Positions 16,440-26,098 are shown, counted from the stretch's first letter. The stretch is 64,000 nucleotides of DNA from Xanthobacter sp. NM-25 (GCF_022138605.1 NZ_JACBFS010000002.1:310001-374000); one strand, 5' to 3'. The notes: generated by a model not told the origin, from the letters alone. Made by a program: numbers and translations.

Positions 16440-17074
16440 GATGGGGGCAGGTCCAGCGCGCCGGCCGGCATGATGGGGAAGAAGGCACCGCCGGAGGCCA
16501 CGCCGAACATCTCCTCGCCCCCCACCGCCCGCACCGCGCCGGCGGCCACCAGATCGAAATAGGCCGAGCGGGTGAGGCGCGCCTCCAGCCCGTTGCGCAC
16601 GGCGAGATAGGGCACGAACTCCCCGTCCTGCGCTCCCGGGGCGAAGCGCAGCGGGTGCTCGGGGCCACAGCGCACCACGTCATCGAGATTGGTGCGGAAC
16701 ACCAGGGTGGGCCCCTCGGGCCCCGCTTCCTGCGCCATCTCCACCGCCAGGAAGGGCGCGTCGTCGACGGTGATGCCGATCTTTTCCACCGGCGTCTTCA
16801 GCACATAGCGGGCGCCCTCACGGGTCAGCACCGAGGCGAACAGGCGCACCAGGGCCGGCCGGCCGATGGGCGTGCCCATGTAGAACCAGGTGCCATCGGC
16901 GGCGATTCGCATGTCCATGTCGCCGCAATCGGGCGGGTTCCAGCGCTCCACCGGGGCCGGCCCGCCCCCGGTGCCGGCCGCCCGCGCGGCCGCCATCAGC
17001 GCCTCCAGGCGACCGGCGCCGGTGGGCGCATCGCCTGACGGCGCAAGGGTTTCGCCGCCGTTCCGGCCTGCCAT
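16436..17074 (-). CDS. DUF1285 domain protein
   Basis: 212 residues, soluble. The DUF1285 core is seen in DMDMRIAADGTWFYMGTPIGRP, LVRLFASVLTREGARYVLKTPVEKIGI, and the C-terminal FRTNLDDVV with EFVPYLAVRNGLEARLTRSAYFDL. Function is unknown; DUF1285 proteins resemble a PH-like/beta fold in structures. It heads the minus-strand unit with Nudix, DUF6111 and cca, and is divergent from the MoxR cluster across a 256-bp gap. A possible plus-strand promoter in that gap, TTAGAC-17-TAAGCT at 17129-17157, is weak. Confidence 0.87.
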   Translation of the reverse strand: MAGRNGGETLAPSGDAPTGAGRLEALMAAARAAGTGGGPAPVERWNPPDCGDMDMRIAADGTWFYMGTPIGRPALVRLFASVLTREGARYVLKTPVEKIGITVDDAPFLAVEMAQEAGPEGPTLVFRTNLDDVVRCGPEHPLRFAPGAQDGEFVPYLAVRNGLEARLTRSAYFDLVAAGAVRAVGGEEMFGVASGGAFFPIMPAGALDLPPS

Positions 17075-17330
17075 GATCGGTCCTCGCGATGACGTGAGCG
17101 CGCGGCGCGCGCTTCTCCCGTTCAGGGATTAGACGGAACACAATCTTATCGTAAGCTCTCTTTCCGGGTGGCGCGACCTTTGCCACGCGAAATCAGGGCT
17201 AGCCCCGGCCGGGGCGACGCGAGATCATCGCATCCAGGCGCCTTTTCGCCGCCTTTTGCGGCGAGCCTCGTGGCGATGCACCCGTGACACCCGGCTCGGG
17301 GGCGTGGAGACCTTGCGTGGAGACGTTTTG

Positions 17331-18344
17331 ATGTCGGCTGCCGGCGAGACTTTCGACCTCGACCAGATGATCGTGCGCAATGCGGAAACCGCCGCCGGCC
17401 ACGTGCGGGCGGCGCGTACCGCCATGGGTGCGGTCATCTTCGGGCAGGATGCGGTAATCGACCGCGCGCTCATCACCATCCTGTCCGGCGGCCATGCGCT
17501 GCTGGTGGGCGTGCCGGGCCTTGCCAAGACCAAGCTGGTGGAAGCCCTGGGCACGGTGCTGGGGCTCGATGCCCGGCGCGTGCAGTTCACCCCCGACCTG
17601 ATGCCCTCCGACATTCTCGGCGCCGAGGTGCTGGAGGAGACCACCGGCGGCCAGCGCGCCTTCCGCTTCATCCGCGGGCCCATCTTCGCGCAATTGCTGA
17701 TGGCCGACGAGATCAACCGCGCCTCGCCGCGCACCCAGTCGGCCCTGCTGCAGGCCATGCAGGAATACCACGTGACGGTGGCCGGCGAGCGCCACGACCT
17801 GCCCAAGCCCTTCCACGTGCTGGCCACCCAGAACCCGCTGGAGCAGGAAGGCACCTATCCCCTGCCCGAGGCCCAGCTCGACCGCTTCCTGATGCAGATC
17901 GACGTGGATTATCCCGATCGGGAAGCCGAGCGGCGCATCCTGTTCGAGACCACCGGCGCCGAGGAGCAGAAGCCCCGCGCCGCCATGGCGGTCGATGACC
18001 TGATGGCCGCCCAACGCCTGGTGCGGCGCCTGCCGGTGGGCGAATCGGTGGTCGAAGCCATCCTCACCCTGGTCCGTTCCGCCCGCCCGGCCGGCGACCA
18101 GCCGGCGGAAAGCGCGGAACAGCGCTTCATCGCCTGGGGCCCGGGCCCGCGCGCCTCGCAGGCGCTGATGCTGGCGGTGCGTGCCCGGGCACTCCTGGAC
18201 GGGCGCTTCGCCCCCTCCCTCGACGATGTGGCGGCGCTCGCCGAGCCGGTGCTGAAGCACCGCATGGCCCTCACCTTCGCCGCCCGCGCCGAGGGCGAGA
18301 GCGTGAGCGCCATCATCCGCCGCCTGGTGGCGCAGATCGGTTGA
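17331..18344 (+). CDS. MoxR-family AAA+ ATPase
   Basis: 337 residues. Walker A is GVPGLAKTKLV (about residue 60), Walker B LLMADEINRAS (about 123), sensor 1 VLATQNPLEQEGTYPLPEAQ, with the MoxR helical insert and arginine-finger region EAQLDRFLM. MoxR ATPases act as chaperone-like motors, usually with VWA-domain partners encoded beside them. Here the next three genes encode DUF58, DUF4159 and a VWA/GATase-like protein. I start at ATG 17331; upstream open frame is GC-rich and non-conserved. Confidence 0.93.
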   Translation: MSAAGETFDLDQMIVRNAETAAGHVRAARTAMGAVIFGQDAVIDRALITILSGGHALLVGVPGLAKTKLVEALGTVLGLDARRVQFTPDLMPSDILGAEVLEETTGGQRAFRFIRGPIFAQLLMADEINRASPRTQSALLQAMQEYHVTVAGERHDLPKPFHVLATQNPLEQEGTYPLPEAQLDRFLMQIDVDYPDREAERRILFETTGAEEQKPRAAMAVDDLMAAQRLVRRLPVGESVVEAILTLVRSARPAGDQPAESAEQRFIAWGPGPRASQALMLAVRARALLDGRFAPSLDDVAALAEPVLKHRMALTFAARAEGESVSAIIRRLVAQIG

Positions 18345-18358
18345 GGGGCGCATCCGGC

Positions 18359-19285
18359 TTGGCACAGGGATCGAACGAGGCAGTTGCAACCGGCACCGCG
18401 ACCCGAGCGGTGGAGCGGGCGGCGCTGGCCGCCGCCGGACTGGTGGCGGCCATGCCGCGGCTGGTGCTGGAGGCCCGCCGCATCGCCTCCAGCGTGCAGC
18501 ACGGCCTGCATGGCCGACGGCGCGCCGGCATCGGCGAGAGCTTCTGGCAGTATCGCCGCTTTCTGGCCGGCGAGCCCGCCGCGCGGGTGGACTGGCGCCG
18601 CTCGGCCCGCGACGACATTCTCTATGTGCGCGAACGCGAATGGGAGGCCGCCCACACCGTGTGGGTCTGGCCGGACCTCTCCGCCTCCATGGACTATGCC
18701 ACCGGCAACCGCCCGCCCAAGCGCGAGCGGGCGCTGGTGATCGCCTTCGCTTTGGCCGACCTGCTGGTGCGCGGCGGCGAGCGGGTGGGCGTGCCGGGGC
18801 TGATGCGGCCGTCCGCCCATCGCGGCATCGTCGATCGCATGGCGGAATCGGTGGTTCTGGCGCCGGAGCTGCCGGCCAGCCTGCCCCCGGCCTTCGCCCC
18901 CGCCCCCACCGCCGAAGTGGTGCTGCTGGGCGATTTCTGGAGCCCCGCCGCCGACATCATCGCCCGGCTGGAGGCCATCGCCGCCGGCGGCGCCCACGGC
19001 CATGTGGTGCAGATCGTCGATCCGGCGGAAGAGACCTTCCCCTTTTCCGGCCGCATCGAATTTTCCGAGCCCGAAGGCGGCGACAGGCTCACCGTCGGCC
19101 GCGCCGAAAGCTGGCGCGCCGAATATGAGCTGAAGCTCGACGCCCACCGCGCCGCCCTGCGCGCCGCCGCCGAGCGGCTCGGCTGGAGCTTCCTCGTGCA
19201 TCGCACCGACCGACCCGCCAGCGAGCTGCTGCTGGCGCTGCACATGCGCATGGGCGCGGCCGCCGCCAGCGGAGGGCGCGCCTGA
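18359..19285 (+). CDS. DUF58 domain protein
   Basis: About 308 residues. The DUF58 hallmark is present: GESFWQYRRFLAGEPAARVD followed by WRRSARDD. A VWA-like MIDAS Asp-X-Ser-X-Ser is seen in VWPDLSASMD. There is no clear membrane segment in the body; a short hydrophobic stretch lies near the N-terminus. No ATG is available at the front: candidates are TTG 18341 (overlapping the MoxR stop) and TTG 18359, which has GAGGGG upstream; I prefer the latter. Presumed partner of the MoxR ATPase, with the 3' end sharing one base with the DUF4159 gene. Confidence 0.88.
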   Translation: MAQGSNEAVATGTATRAVERAALAAAGLVAAMPRLVLEARRIASSVQHGLHGRRRAGIGESFWQYRRFLAGEPAARVDWRRSARDDILYVREREWEAAHTVWVWPDLSASMDYATGNRPPKRERALVIAFALADLLVRGGERVGVPGLMRPSAHRGIVDRMAESVVLAPELPASLPPAFAPAPTAEVVLLGDFWSPAADIIARLEAIAAGGAHGHVVQIVDPAEETFPFSGRIEFSEPEGGDRLTVGRAESWRAEYELKLDAHRAALRAAAERLGWSFLVHRTDRPASELLLALHMRMGAAAASGGRA

Positions 19286-22095
19286 TGTTCGGCCTGCCCC
19301 TCGCCTTTGCTGCGCCGCTGCTGCTCACCGCGTTCCTGGCGCTGCCGCTGTTGTGGTACGTGCTGCGGGTGGTGCCACCCAAGCCGCGCGCCATCGCCTT
19401 TCCGCCCACCCGCCTCCTGTTCGAGATCCGCCCCAAGGAGGAGAGCGCCGCGCGCAGCCCCTGGTGGCTCACGGCGCTGCGGCTGCTGCTCGCCGCTTTC
19501 ATCATCCTGGCCGCTGCCGGCCCCATCTGGAATCCGCCCGCCACCAGCCCCGGTGCCGATGGGCCGCTGGTGCTGGTGATCGACCAGGGCTGGCCCGCCG
19601 CCAGCCAGTGGGAAGCGCGCATGGCCGCCGCCGGCGCCCTCATCGACGAGGCCGACACCAGCGGCCGCGGCGTCGCCCTCATCCCCACCGGCGACGTGCC
19701 GCACGAGCCGGGCTTCCTTACCCCCGGCGGCGCCCGCGACCGCCTGCGCTCCCTCGCCCCCGTGGCCTATGCGCCGGAGCGGGCCGCCGCCTTCGCCCTC
19801 GCCAGCCGGCTCCTGGAGAAGGAGCCGAAGGCCGGCCTCGTCTTCCTCACCGATGCCGTGGACATGGGCGCCGATGCCAATCTCGCGGCCACCCTGGCAC
19901 CACTGAAGAATTCCGCCGCGCTGCTGATGGCCGGCGCCCCGGTTCTGGCCCTCGCCGGACCGGAGAACGGCGCCGATGCCCTGAGCGTGAAGGTGCTGCG
20001 CTCTGCCCCCGGCGCCGCGGCCGGGCGGGTGGAGGCGAAGGACATGCGCGGCCTCACCCTCGGCGAGGCGCCGTTCACCTTGGCCGAAGGCGCCAGCGCG
20101 GCCACCGCCCGCTTCGCTCTGCCGGTGGAGATGCGCAACGAGATCGCCCGGCTGGAGATCATCGGCAGCCATTCCGCCGGGGCCGTGCAGCTCATCGACA
20201 AGAGCTGGCGCCGGCGCACCGTGGGCATCGTCTCCGGCACCAGCACCGATACCGGCCAGCCCCTGCTCGCCCCCACTTATTACCTCACCCGCGCTCTCGG
20301 CCCCTATGCCGACCTGCGCGTGGCGGAGACCGGCTCGGCCATCGAGAACATCAATGCGTTTCTGGAGCAGCACCTGCCGGTGCTGCTGCTGCCGGACGTG
20401 GGCACCATTCCCGCCGCCACCCGGGCCCGGCTCGCCCGCTTTGTGGAAAATGGCGGCGTGCTGGTGCGCTTTGCCGGGCCGCGCCTCGCCAATGCCCAGG
20501 ACGACCTCTTGCCGGTGAAGCTGCGCCGCGGCGGCCGGGTGCTGGGCGGCTCGCTCTCCTGGGAAACGCCGCAGAAGCTCGGCGCCCTCACCGCTGAAGG
20601 CCCGTTCCGCGACATGAAGGTGCCCGGCGACGTCACCGTGACCCGCCAGGTGCTGGCCGATCCCGATGGCAATCTCGGCGAGCACACCTGGGCGGCGCTG
20701 GCCGATGGCACCCCGCTCGTCACCGGCGCGCGGGTGGGCAAGGGCGCCATCGTGCTGTTCCACGTCACCGCCGATACTTCGTGGTCGAACCTGCCGCTGT
20801 CCGGCACCTTCGTGGACATGCTGCGCCGGGTGATCGCTTTGTCAGACGCCCCGCCCCCCACCGCCGATGCCGCCCCGGCCCAGCGCGCGCCCCAGCCTGC
20901 GCCCCTCGGCCAACCGGAAGTCGCGAACCTCGCCGCGGCGCGGGTGCTGGACGGCTTCGGCGCCTTCGCGCCGCCCGGCCCCACGGTGCGGGCCATTCCC
21001 GCCACCTTCACCGGCCGCGCCAGCGCCGATCATCCCCCCGGCTTCTACGGCCCGCCCGATGGCCTCGTCGCGGTGAATGCGCTGCTGCCGGCCGATGCCC
21101 CCAAGGCCATCGACTTTGCCGCCTTGGGCCTGCGCGCCGAGCCGCTGCAGGAAAGCGCGCCGCAGGATCTGCGCGGCCCGGTGCTGATCGCCGCCATGGT
21201 GCTGCTGCTGCTCGATGCGCTGGCGGTGTTCTACCTCGCCGGTGGCCTCTCCCGCCTCGGCGGGCGGCGCAGCACGGCGGCGCTTCTCGCCGCGGTCCTC
21301 GCCCTCGGCGCCCTCGCTTTGCCGCCACCGGCCCGGGCCGGCGACGACGGCTTCGCCCAAATGGCCACCGCGCAGACGCGCTTCGCCTTCGTCACAACCG
21401 GCCAACCGGAGGTGGACGACATCTCCCGCGCCGGGCTGAATGGCCTCGCCGCCTTCCTGGCCCAGCGCACCGCCTTGCAGGCGGGCGAGGCCCTGGGGGT
21501 GGATCTCTCCAAGGACGAGCTCGCCTTCTTCCCGGTGATCTATTGGCCGATCCTGGCCGATACCCCGGTGCCGCCGCCGGCGGTGCTGGCGCGGGTGGAT
21601 GCCTATATGAAGCAGGGCGGCACGGTGATCTTCGACACCCGCGACGCCATCGCCTCCTCCAACACCCCCGGCGCCGCCCTCACCCCGGCGCAGGCGCGGC
21701 TGCGCGAGATCCTCTCCGGCCTCGACATTCCTGAGCTCGCCCCGGTGCCGCGCGAGCACGTTCTCACCAAGGCCTTCTACCTGTTGAAAGACTTCCCCGG
21801 CCGCTTCACCGGCGGCACCACCTGGGTGGAGGCGCTGCCCCCCGGCGACGAGGCCGACCGGCCGGCCCGGGCCGGCGATGGCGTCTCGCCGGTGATCATC
21901 ACCTCCAACGACCTCGCCGGCGCCTGGGCGGTGACCCGCTCCGGCGAGCCGTTGCTGCCCCTCACCCCCGGCGAGCCGCGCCAGCGGGAAATGGCGTTCC
22001 GCGCCGGCGCCAACATGGTGATGTATGTGCTCACCGGCAATTACAAGGCAGACCAGGTGCATGTGCCGGCGCTGCTGGAAAGGCTCGGCCAATGA
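19285..22095 (+). CDS. membrane protein with BatA-like N-terminus and C-terminal DUF4159
   Basis: 936 residues. Two N-terminal helices (about 5-28 and 55-77) match the BatA N-terminal pattern. A VWA-like region follows, but its MIDAS is degenerate: LVLVIDQGWPA in place of DXSXS, although GLVFLTDAVD keeps the later Asp. A glutamine-amidotransferase-like region covers about residues 310-520. Two more helices (about 631-654 and 662-684, the latter resembling an internal signal) precede DUF4159 (about 690-935: RFAFVTTGQPEVDD, FFPVIYWPI, GGTVIFDTRDA). The last domain is probably periplasmic. Function is unknown. It sits between DUF58 and the VWA/GATase-like gene. Confidence 0.87.
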   Translation: MFGLPLAFAAPLLLTAFLALPLLWYVLRVVPPKPRAIAFPPTRLLFEIRPKEESAARSPWWLTALRLLLAAFIILAAAGPIWNPPATSPGADGPLVLVIDQGWPAASQWEARMAAAGALIDEADTSGRGVALIPTGDVPHEPGFLTPGGARDRLRSLAPVAYAPERAAAFALASRLLEKEPKAGLVFLTDAVDMGADANLAATLAPLKNSAALLMAGAPVLALAGPENGADALSVKVLRSAPGAAAGRVEAKDMRGLTLGEAPFTLAEGASAATARFALPVEMRNEIARLEIIGSHSAGAVQLIDKSWRRRTVGIVSGTSTDTGQPLLAPTYYLTRALGPYADLRVAETGSAIENINAFLEQHLPVLLLPDVGTIPAATRARLARFVENGGVLVRFAGPRLANAQDDLLPVKLRRGGRVLGGSLSWETPQKLGALTAEGPFRDMKVPGDVTVTRQVLADPDGNLGEHTWAALADGTPLVTGARVGKGAIVLFHVTADTSWSNLPLSGTFVDMLRRVIALSDAPPPTADAAPAQRAPQPAPLGQPEVANLAAARVLDGFGAFAPPGPTVRAIPATFTGRASADHPPGFYGPPDGLVAVNALLPADAPKAIDFAALGLRAEPLQESAPQDLRGPVLIAAMVLLLLDALAVFYLAGGLSRLGGRRSTAALLAAVLALGALALPPPARAGDDGFAQMATAQTRFAFVTTGQPEVDDISRAGLNGLAAFLAQRTALQAGEALGVDLSKDELAFFPVIYWPILADTPVPPPAVLARVDAYMKQGGTVIFDTRDAIASSNTPGAALTPAQARLREILSGLDIPELAPVPREHVLTKAFYLLKDFPGRFTGGTTWVEALPPGDEADRPARAGDGVSPVIITSNDLAGAWAVTRSGEPLLPLTPGEPRQREMAFRAGANMVMYVLTGNYKADQVHVPALLERLGQ

Positions 22096-22144
22096 CCCCC
22101 CGTCTCGCCCGGCCTGAGGCCCGCTCCACCCGCGGGGGTACGCG

Positions 22145-24211
22145 ATGAGCTACGGCCTCGCCTTCGCCCCCTTCGTCTCCTGGCCGGTGCTGATCGGCCT
22201 TGGCGTGGCCGCTCTGGTGCTGGCCGGCCTGCTGCTGATGACCCGCACCCGCGGCGCGGGACTGCGGGCGCTGGCGCTGGCGGTGGGGCTCCTGGCCCTC
22301 GCCAATCCCTCGCTCACCCGCGAGGAACGCGAGCCCTTGTCCTCGGTGGTGGCGCTGGTGGTGGACGAGAGCGCCAGCCAGTCGTTCGGCGAGCGCACCC
22401 CGCAGACCGAGGCCGCCCGCGCGGCCCTTGCCGAAAAGCTCGGCCAGCTGCCCGGCGTGGAGGTGCGCACCCTGACCGTGGATGCCGCCCATGGCGACAC
22501 CGACGGCACCCGGCTCTTCTCCGCCCTCTCCGCCGGCCTGGCCGATGTGCCGCCGGAGCGGGTGGCGGGCGCGATCCTGCTCACCGACGGGCGGGTGCAT
22601 GACGTGCCGGACAGCGTCGCGGCGCTGGGCTTCACCGCCCCGGTGCATGCCCTCATCACCGGCCACGAAGGCGAGAGCGACCGCCGCATCACCCTGGAGA
22701 AGACGCCGCGCTTCGGCATCGTCGGCCAGTATCAGAGCCTCACCTTCCGCGTCACCGACGAGGGCCTGCCGCCCGGCGCCCGGGTGCCGGTGACCGTGCG
22801 GCGCGACGGCGAGGAGATCGCCCGGCCCATCGTCACCGCCGGGGTGAGCGACAGCATCGACGTGGACATCACCCACGCCGGCCCCAACATCATCGAATTC
22901 GAGGTGCCGCCGCTGCCCGGCGAGCTGACCCTGGTGAACAACCGCACCGCCGTTTCCGTCGACGGCATACGCGACAAGCTCAAGGTGCTGCTGGTTTCCG
23001 GCGAGCCCAACGCCGGCGAGCGCACCTGGCGCAACCTGTTGAAGAGCGATGCCAATGTGGACCTCGTCCACTTCACCATCCTGCGCCCGCCGGAGAAGCA
23101 GGACGGCACGCCCATCAACGAGCTCTCGCTGATCGCCTTTCCCACCCGCGAGCTGTTCCAGACCAAGATCAAGGATTTCGACCTGATCATCTTCGATCGC
23201 TACGCCCAGCAGGGCGTGCTGCCGCAGGTCTATTTCGACAATATCGTGCGTTATGTGCGCAGTGGCGGCGCGGTGCTGGTGGCCTCGGGCACCGATTATG
23301 TGGAGCCGGGCTCCCTCTACAACACGCCGCTGGAGGAGATCCTGCCCGGCATGCCCTCGGGACAGGTCACCGAAACCCCCTTCCATGCCCGGCTCAGCGC
23401 CGCCGGCAAGCGCCATCCCGTGACCCGGGGCCTGCCCGGCGCCCATGCGGAACCGCCCCAGTGGAGCCGCTTCTTCCGGGTCATCGATTCCCAGGCCCGC
23501 TCCGGCACCCCGCTGATGACCGCCCCCGGCGACAAGCCCATTCTGCTGGTGGACCGGGTGGGCGAAGGCCGGGTCGCCCAATTGCTCTCCGACCACATCT
23601 GGCTGTGGGCGCGCGGCTATGAGGGCGGCGGGCCGCACATCGACCTGCTGCGCCGCCTCTCCCACTGGCTGATGAAGGAACCGGACCTGGAGGAGGAACG
23701 GCTGAAGCTCACCGTTTCCGGCCGCGATCTGGTGGTGGAACGCCAGACCATGGGCGACACGGTGCCGCCGGCGCTCATCACCACCCCCGAGGGCGCCACC
23801 CGCACCCTGGCCCTGAAGGAAGTGGAGCCCGGCCTGTGGCGGGCCAGCACCCCGGCCGATGCGCTGGGCCTGTGGCGGGCCACCAACGGCACCCTGACCG
23901 CGCTCGCCAATATCGGCCCGCTGAACCCCAAGGAATTCGCCGAGGTCACCAGCACCCGCGCGGTGGTGGCGCCCATCGTGAACGCCAGCGGCGGCGGCCT
24001 GTGGCGGCTCGCCGATCTCAACGGCGGCGTGCCCCGGGTGGTGCAGGTCTCCTCCGGTGATCGGCTTGCCGGCGCCGATTGGATGGGCCTTGCCACCCGC
24101 GATGTCTCGGTGGTGCGCGGCATCGGCCTGTTCCCGGTGTTCGCCGGGCTCAGCGGCCTGCTGCTGCTGCTCGGCGTGCTCGCCGCCGCGTGGGTACGGG
24201 AAGGCCGCTAA
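22145..24211 (+). CDS. membrane protein with VWA-like and glutamine-amidotransferase-like domains
   Basis: 688 residues. Two N-terminal helices (about 13-32 and 38-56) lead into a VWA-like domain with an intact MIDAS, VVDESASQS (Asp near 74), and ILLTDGRVHD. A beta-rich linker follows, then a class-I GATase-like region from LKVLLVSGEPNAGERTWRNL to about residue 560, apparently without a Cys nucleophile, and a final membrane helix (FAGLSGLLLLLGVLAAAWV). This layout is that of the large membrane protein usually found last in MoxR-DUF58-DUF4159 clusters. Function unknown; its extracellular part may bind a ligand or partner protein. Confidence 0.85.
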   Translation: MSYGLAFAPFVSWPVLIGLGVAALVLAGLLLMTRTRGAGLRALALAVGLLALANPSLTREEREPLSSVVALVVDESASQSFGERTPQTEAARAALAEKLGQLPGVEVRTLTVDAAHGDTDGTRLFSALSAGLADVPPERVAGAILLTDGRVHDVPDSVAALGFTAPVHALITGHEGESDRRITLEKTPRFGIVGQYQSLTFRVTDEGLPPGARVPVTVRRDGEEIARPIVTAGVSDSIDVDITHAGPNIIEFEVPPLPGELTLVNNRTAVSVDGIRDKLKVLLVSGEPNAGERTWRNLLKSDANVDLVHFTILRPPEKQDGTPINELSLIAFPTRELFQTKIKDFDLIIFDRYAQQGVLPQVYFDNIVRYVRSGGAVLVASGTDYVEPGSLYNTPLEEILPGMPSGQVTETPFHARLSAAGKRHPVTRGLPGAHAEPPQWSRFFRVIDSQARSGTPLMTAPGDKPILLVDRVGEGRVAQLLSDHIWLWARGYEGGGPHIDLLRRLSHWLMKEPDLEEERLKLTVSGRDLVVERQTMGDTVPPALITTPEGATRTLALKEVEPGLWRASTPADALGLWRATNGTLTALANIGPLNPKEFAEVTSTRAVVAPIVNASGGGLWRLADLNGGVPRVVQVSSGDRLAGADWMGLATRDVSVVRGIGLFPVFAGLSGLLLLLGVLAAAWVREGR

Positions 24212-24287
24212 CGCGGCCGTGGGTGCGGGAAGGCCGCGGCCAGGTGGGGAAGCCGCTCTCGGGCATCCCTGGCGCGAGACGCGCCCG

Positions 24288-24326
24288 GAACACGGCCACT
24301 GAACACGGCCACTGAACACGGCCACT
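24288..24326. repeat. three perfect 13-bp tandem repeats
   Basis: GAACACGGCCACT occurs three times head to tail without a mismatch, and a fourth degenerate partial copy (GCGAACACGACC) follows. It lies in the 286-bp stretch between the MoxR-cluster gene and the GGDEF gene, which converge. I see no gene in that stretch. The neighbouring sequence is rich in other short palindromes such as GCGGCC. Confidence 0.9.
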
Positions 24327-24497
24327 GCGAACACGACCCGTGGGCGGGCCGCGACGTCCGCGAACACGGCGGCTTCAATCGTGGGTTCGATGGGCGACGC
24401 CCGCCGGATGCGGGGCCGGGCCCCAGCCCGGCGGGGCGCCGCATGCGCCCGATGGCGCTCCATGACAGCCCGCGATGATGGCGTCTGGCGCGCCGGC

Positions 24498-25973
24498 TCA
24501 GCCGGCGGCCACCACCACCCGGTTGCGGCCGGCTTCCTTGGCCTTGTAGAGGGCCATGTCGGCCTGGCGCACCAGCTCTTCGGCATTCTGGCCGGGAGCG
24601 ATATGCCCGGAGGCCACCCCGAGGCTGGCGCTGATGGTGGTGAGCTCCGCCGCCGAAGCGCTGGGGCGCATGGCCGCCACATTGGCGCGGATGCGCTCGG
24701 CGATGGCGCGGGCCCCGGCCGCGTCCGTATCCGGCAGGATGGCGATGAACTCCTCGCCGCCGTAGCGGGCCGCGAAATCGCCAGGGCGCCGGATGGAGGT
24801 GGCGATGGTGGCGCCAAGGCGCTGCAGCACCTCGTCACCCACCTTATGGCCGAAGCGGTCGTTGACCGCCTTGAAGTGGTCGGCGTCGATCAGCACGATG
24901 GACAGGGTGCTCTTGGTGCGGGCGGCGCGGGAGGCTTCGTCCAGCAGGGTGCGGTCGAAGGCGCGGCGGTTGGGCAGGCCGGTCATGGCATCGGTGGCGG
25001 AGAGCATCTCCAATTGGGCTTCCATGGCCTGGCTGCGGGCCAGCGAGCGCCGCAGGGTGCGCACGGTGATGACGATGAGGACGCACACCAGGGCCGTGCT
25101 CAACACGGTGATCAGCACCTGCCGGCGCCATTCGAGCATGGCATCGTCGGTGGAAACGCCCACGGTCAGCACCAGGGGGAAATTGCCGATGGGCTGGTCG
25201 ATGTAATAACGCTCGATGCCGTCGATGGGCGAGGTGTGGATGAAGGCGCCGGTGCGATTGGCGGAGATGAGGCGGAACTTCTCCGTGTCATGGATATCGA
25301 GGCCGATGTTGCCCGCCTCGTCGGTGGACGGCTGGCGGAAGATGACCACGCCATTGTCCTTGCTCAGCATGATGCTGTCGCGATGGTCGAAATGGATGTT
25401 GCCGAACATGGCATTGAACAGGTCAATGCTGATGCTGGCGATCACCACCCCGGCGAACGCGCCATCGGCATCGGTCATCCGCCGGCTCAGGACGATGATG
25501 GGGGCATCCGCCCGCAGCCGACTCGACAGCGGATCGCTGAGAAAAGTGCCGCGATCCGCCTCCCGCTGCGCGGTGAAGTAATTGCGATCGGCGAAATTGC
25601 CGGCCCGAGGCTCCAGGGATTGGGAATCCGCCAGAATGGAGCCATCCTTGCCGATCACCAGCATGGAGCCGATGAACGGCGCATAGGCCAGCCGGTCGAA
25701 CAGCACCCGCGCGCGCAGGTCCGGCGGCAGCGCCATGATCTCGGGATGCTTCACCGAATCCTGCATGCCGATGATGGACAGCTCCACCATGGTGAGATTG
25801 CGCTCGATGTTGGACGAGACCGACCCCAGCAGGTTGCGCGCCGCCCCCACCTCCAGGTCCCAGGTGTCCCAATAGGTCTGCCACAGCAGCAGCCCCTGTG
25901 CCGCGAGGATGAGCGCGATCACCGCGGCGACGGCGATCGAGGGGAGAGAGACCTTGAACCGGGACATGGACAT
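24498..25973 (-). CDS. membrane diguanylate cyclase with periplasmic Cache-like sensor
   Basis: About 491 residues. A helix near residues 15-35 (VAAVIALILAAQGLLLWQ) and another near 290-310 (VLITVLSTALVCVLIVITV) bracket a periplasmic dCache-like domain with FADRNYFTAQREADRGTFLS, typical of small-ligand sensors. The cytosolic GGDEF domain follows TDAMTGLPNRRAFD. The active site is GGEEF (about 404-408) and the product-inhibition I-site is intact: R-P-G-D exactly five residues before it. It should make cyclic di-GMP from two GTP. ATG 25973 is my start; a GTG 13 codons upstream is open. No EAL domain. Confidence 0.92.
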   Translation of the reverse strand: MSMSRFKVSLPSIAVAAVIALILAAQGLLLWQTYWDTWDLEVGAARNLLGSVSSNIERNLTMVELSIIGMQDSVKHPEIMALPPDLRARVLFDRLAYAPFIGSMLVIGKDGSILADSQSLEPRAGNFADRNYFTAQREADRGTFLSDPLSSRLRADAPIIVLSRRMTDADGAFAGVVIASISIDLFNAMFGNIHFDHRDSIMLSKDNGVVIFRQPSTDEAGNIGLDIHDTEKFRLISANRTGAFIHTSPIDGIERYYIDQPIGNFPLVLTVGVSTDDAMLEWRRQVLITVLSTALVCVLIVITVRTLRRSLARSQAMEAQLEMLSATDAMTGLPNRRAFDRTLLDEASRAARTKSTLSIVLIDADHFKAVNDRFGHKVGDEVLQRLGATIATSIRRPGDFAARYGGEEFIAILPDTDAAGARAIAERIRANVAAMRPSASAAELTTISASLGVASGHIAPGQNAEELVRQADMALYKAKEAGRNRVVVAAG

Positions 25974-26071
25974 GATGGCGCGGACCGCGACAGGGATGGG
26001 CTGCAGCCCCACTACAGCACAACCCGCGGGAGAGCGCGCGGCCAGATGGGTCCAAACTGGCAGCTTTCAGT

Positions 26072-26090
26072 CCCCCGGGCGCGGGCGCGC
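26072..26090. repeat. left copy of a short direct repeat flanking the restriction-modification gene
   Basis: CCCCCGGGCGCGG here is repeated exactly at 29019-29031, just outside the other end of the gene. With one inserted G the match extends over 18 of 19 bases. The same stretch also forms an 8-bp hairpin (26075-26094) that may terminate the minus-strand gene ending at 26099. Confidence 0.6.
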
Positions 26091-26098
26091 CCGGCCGC

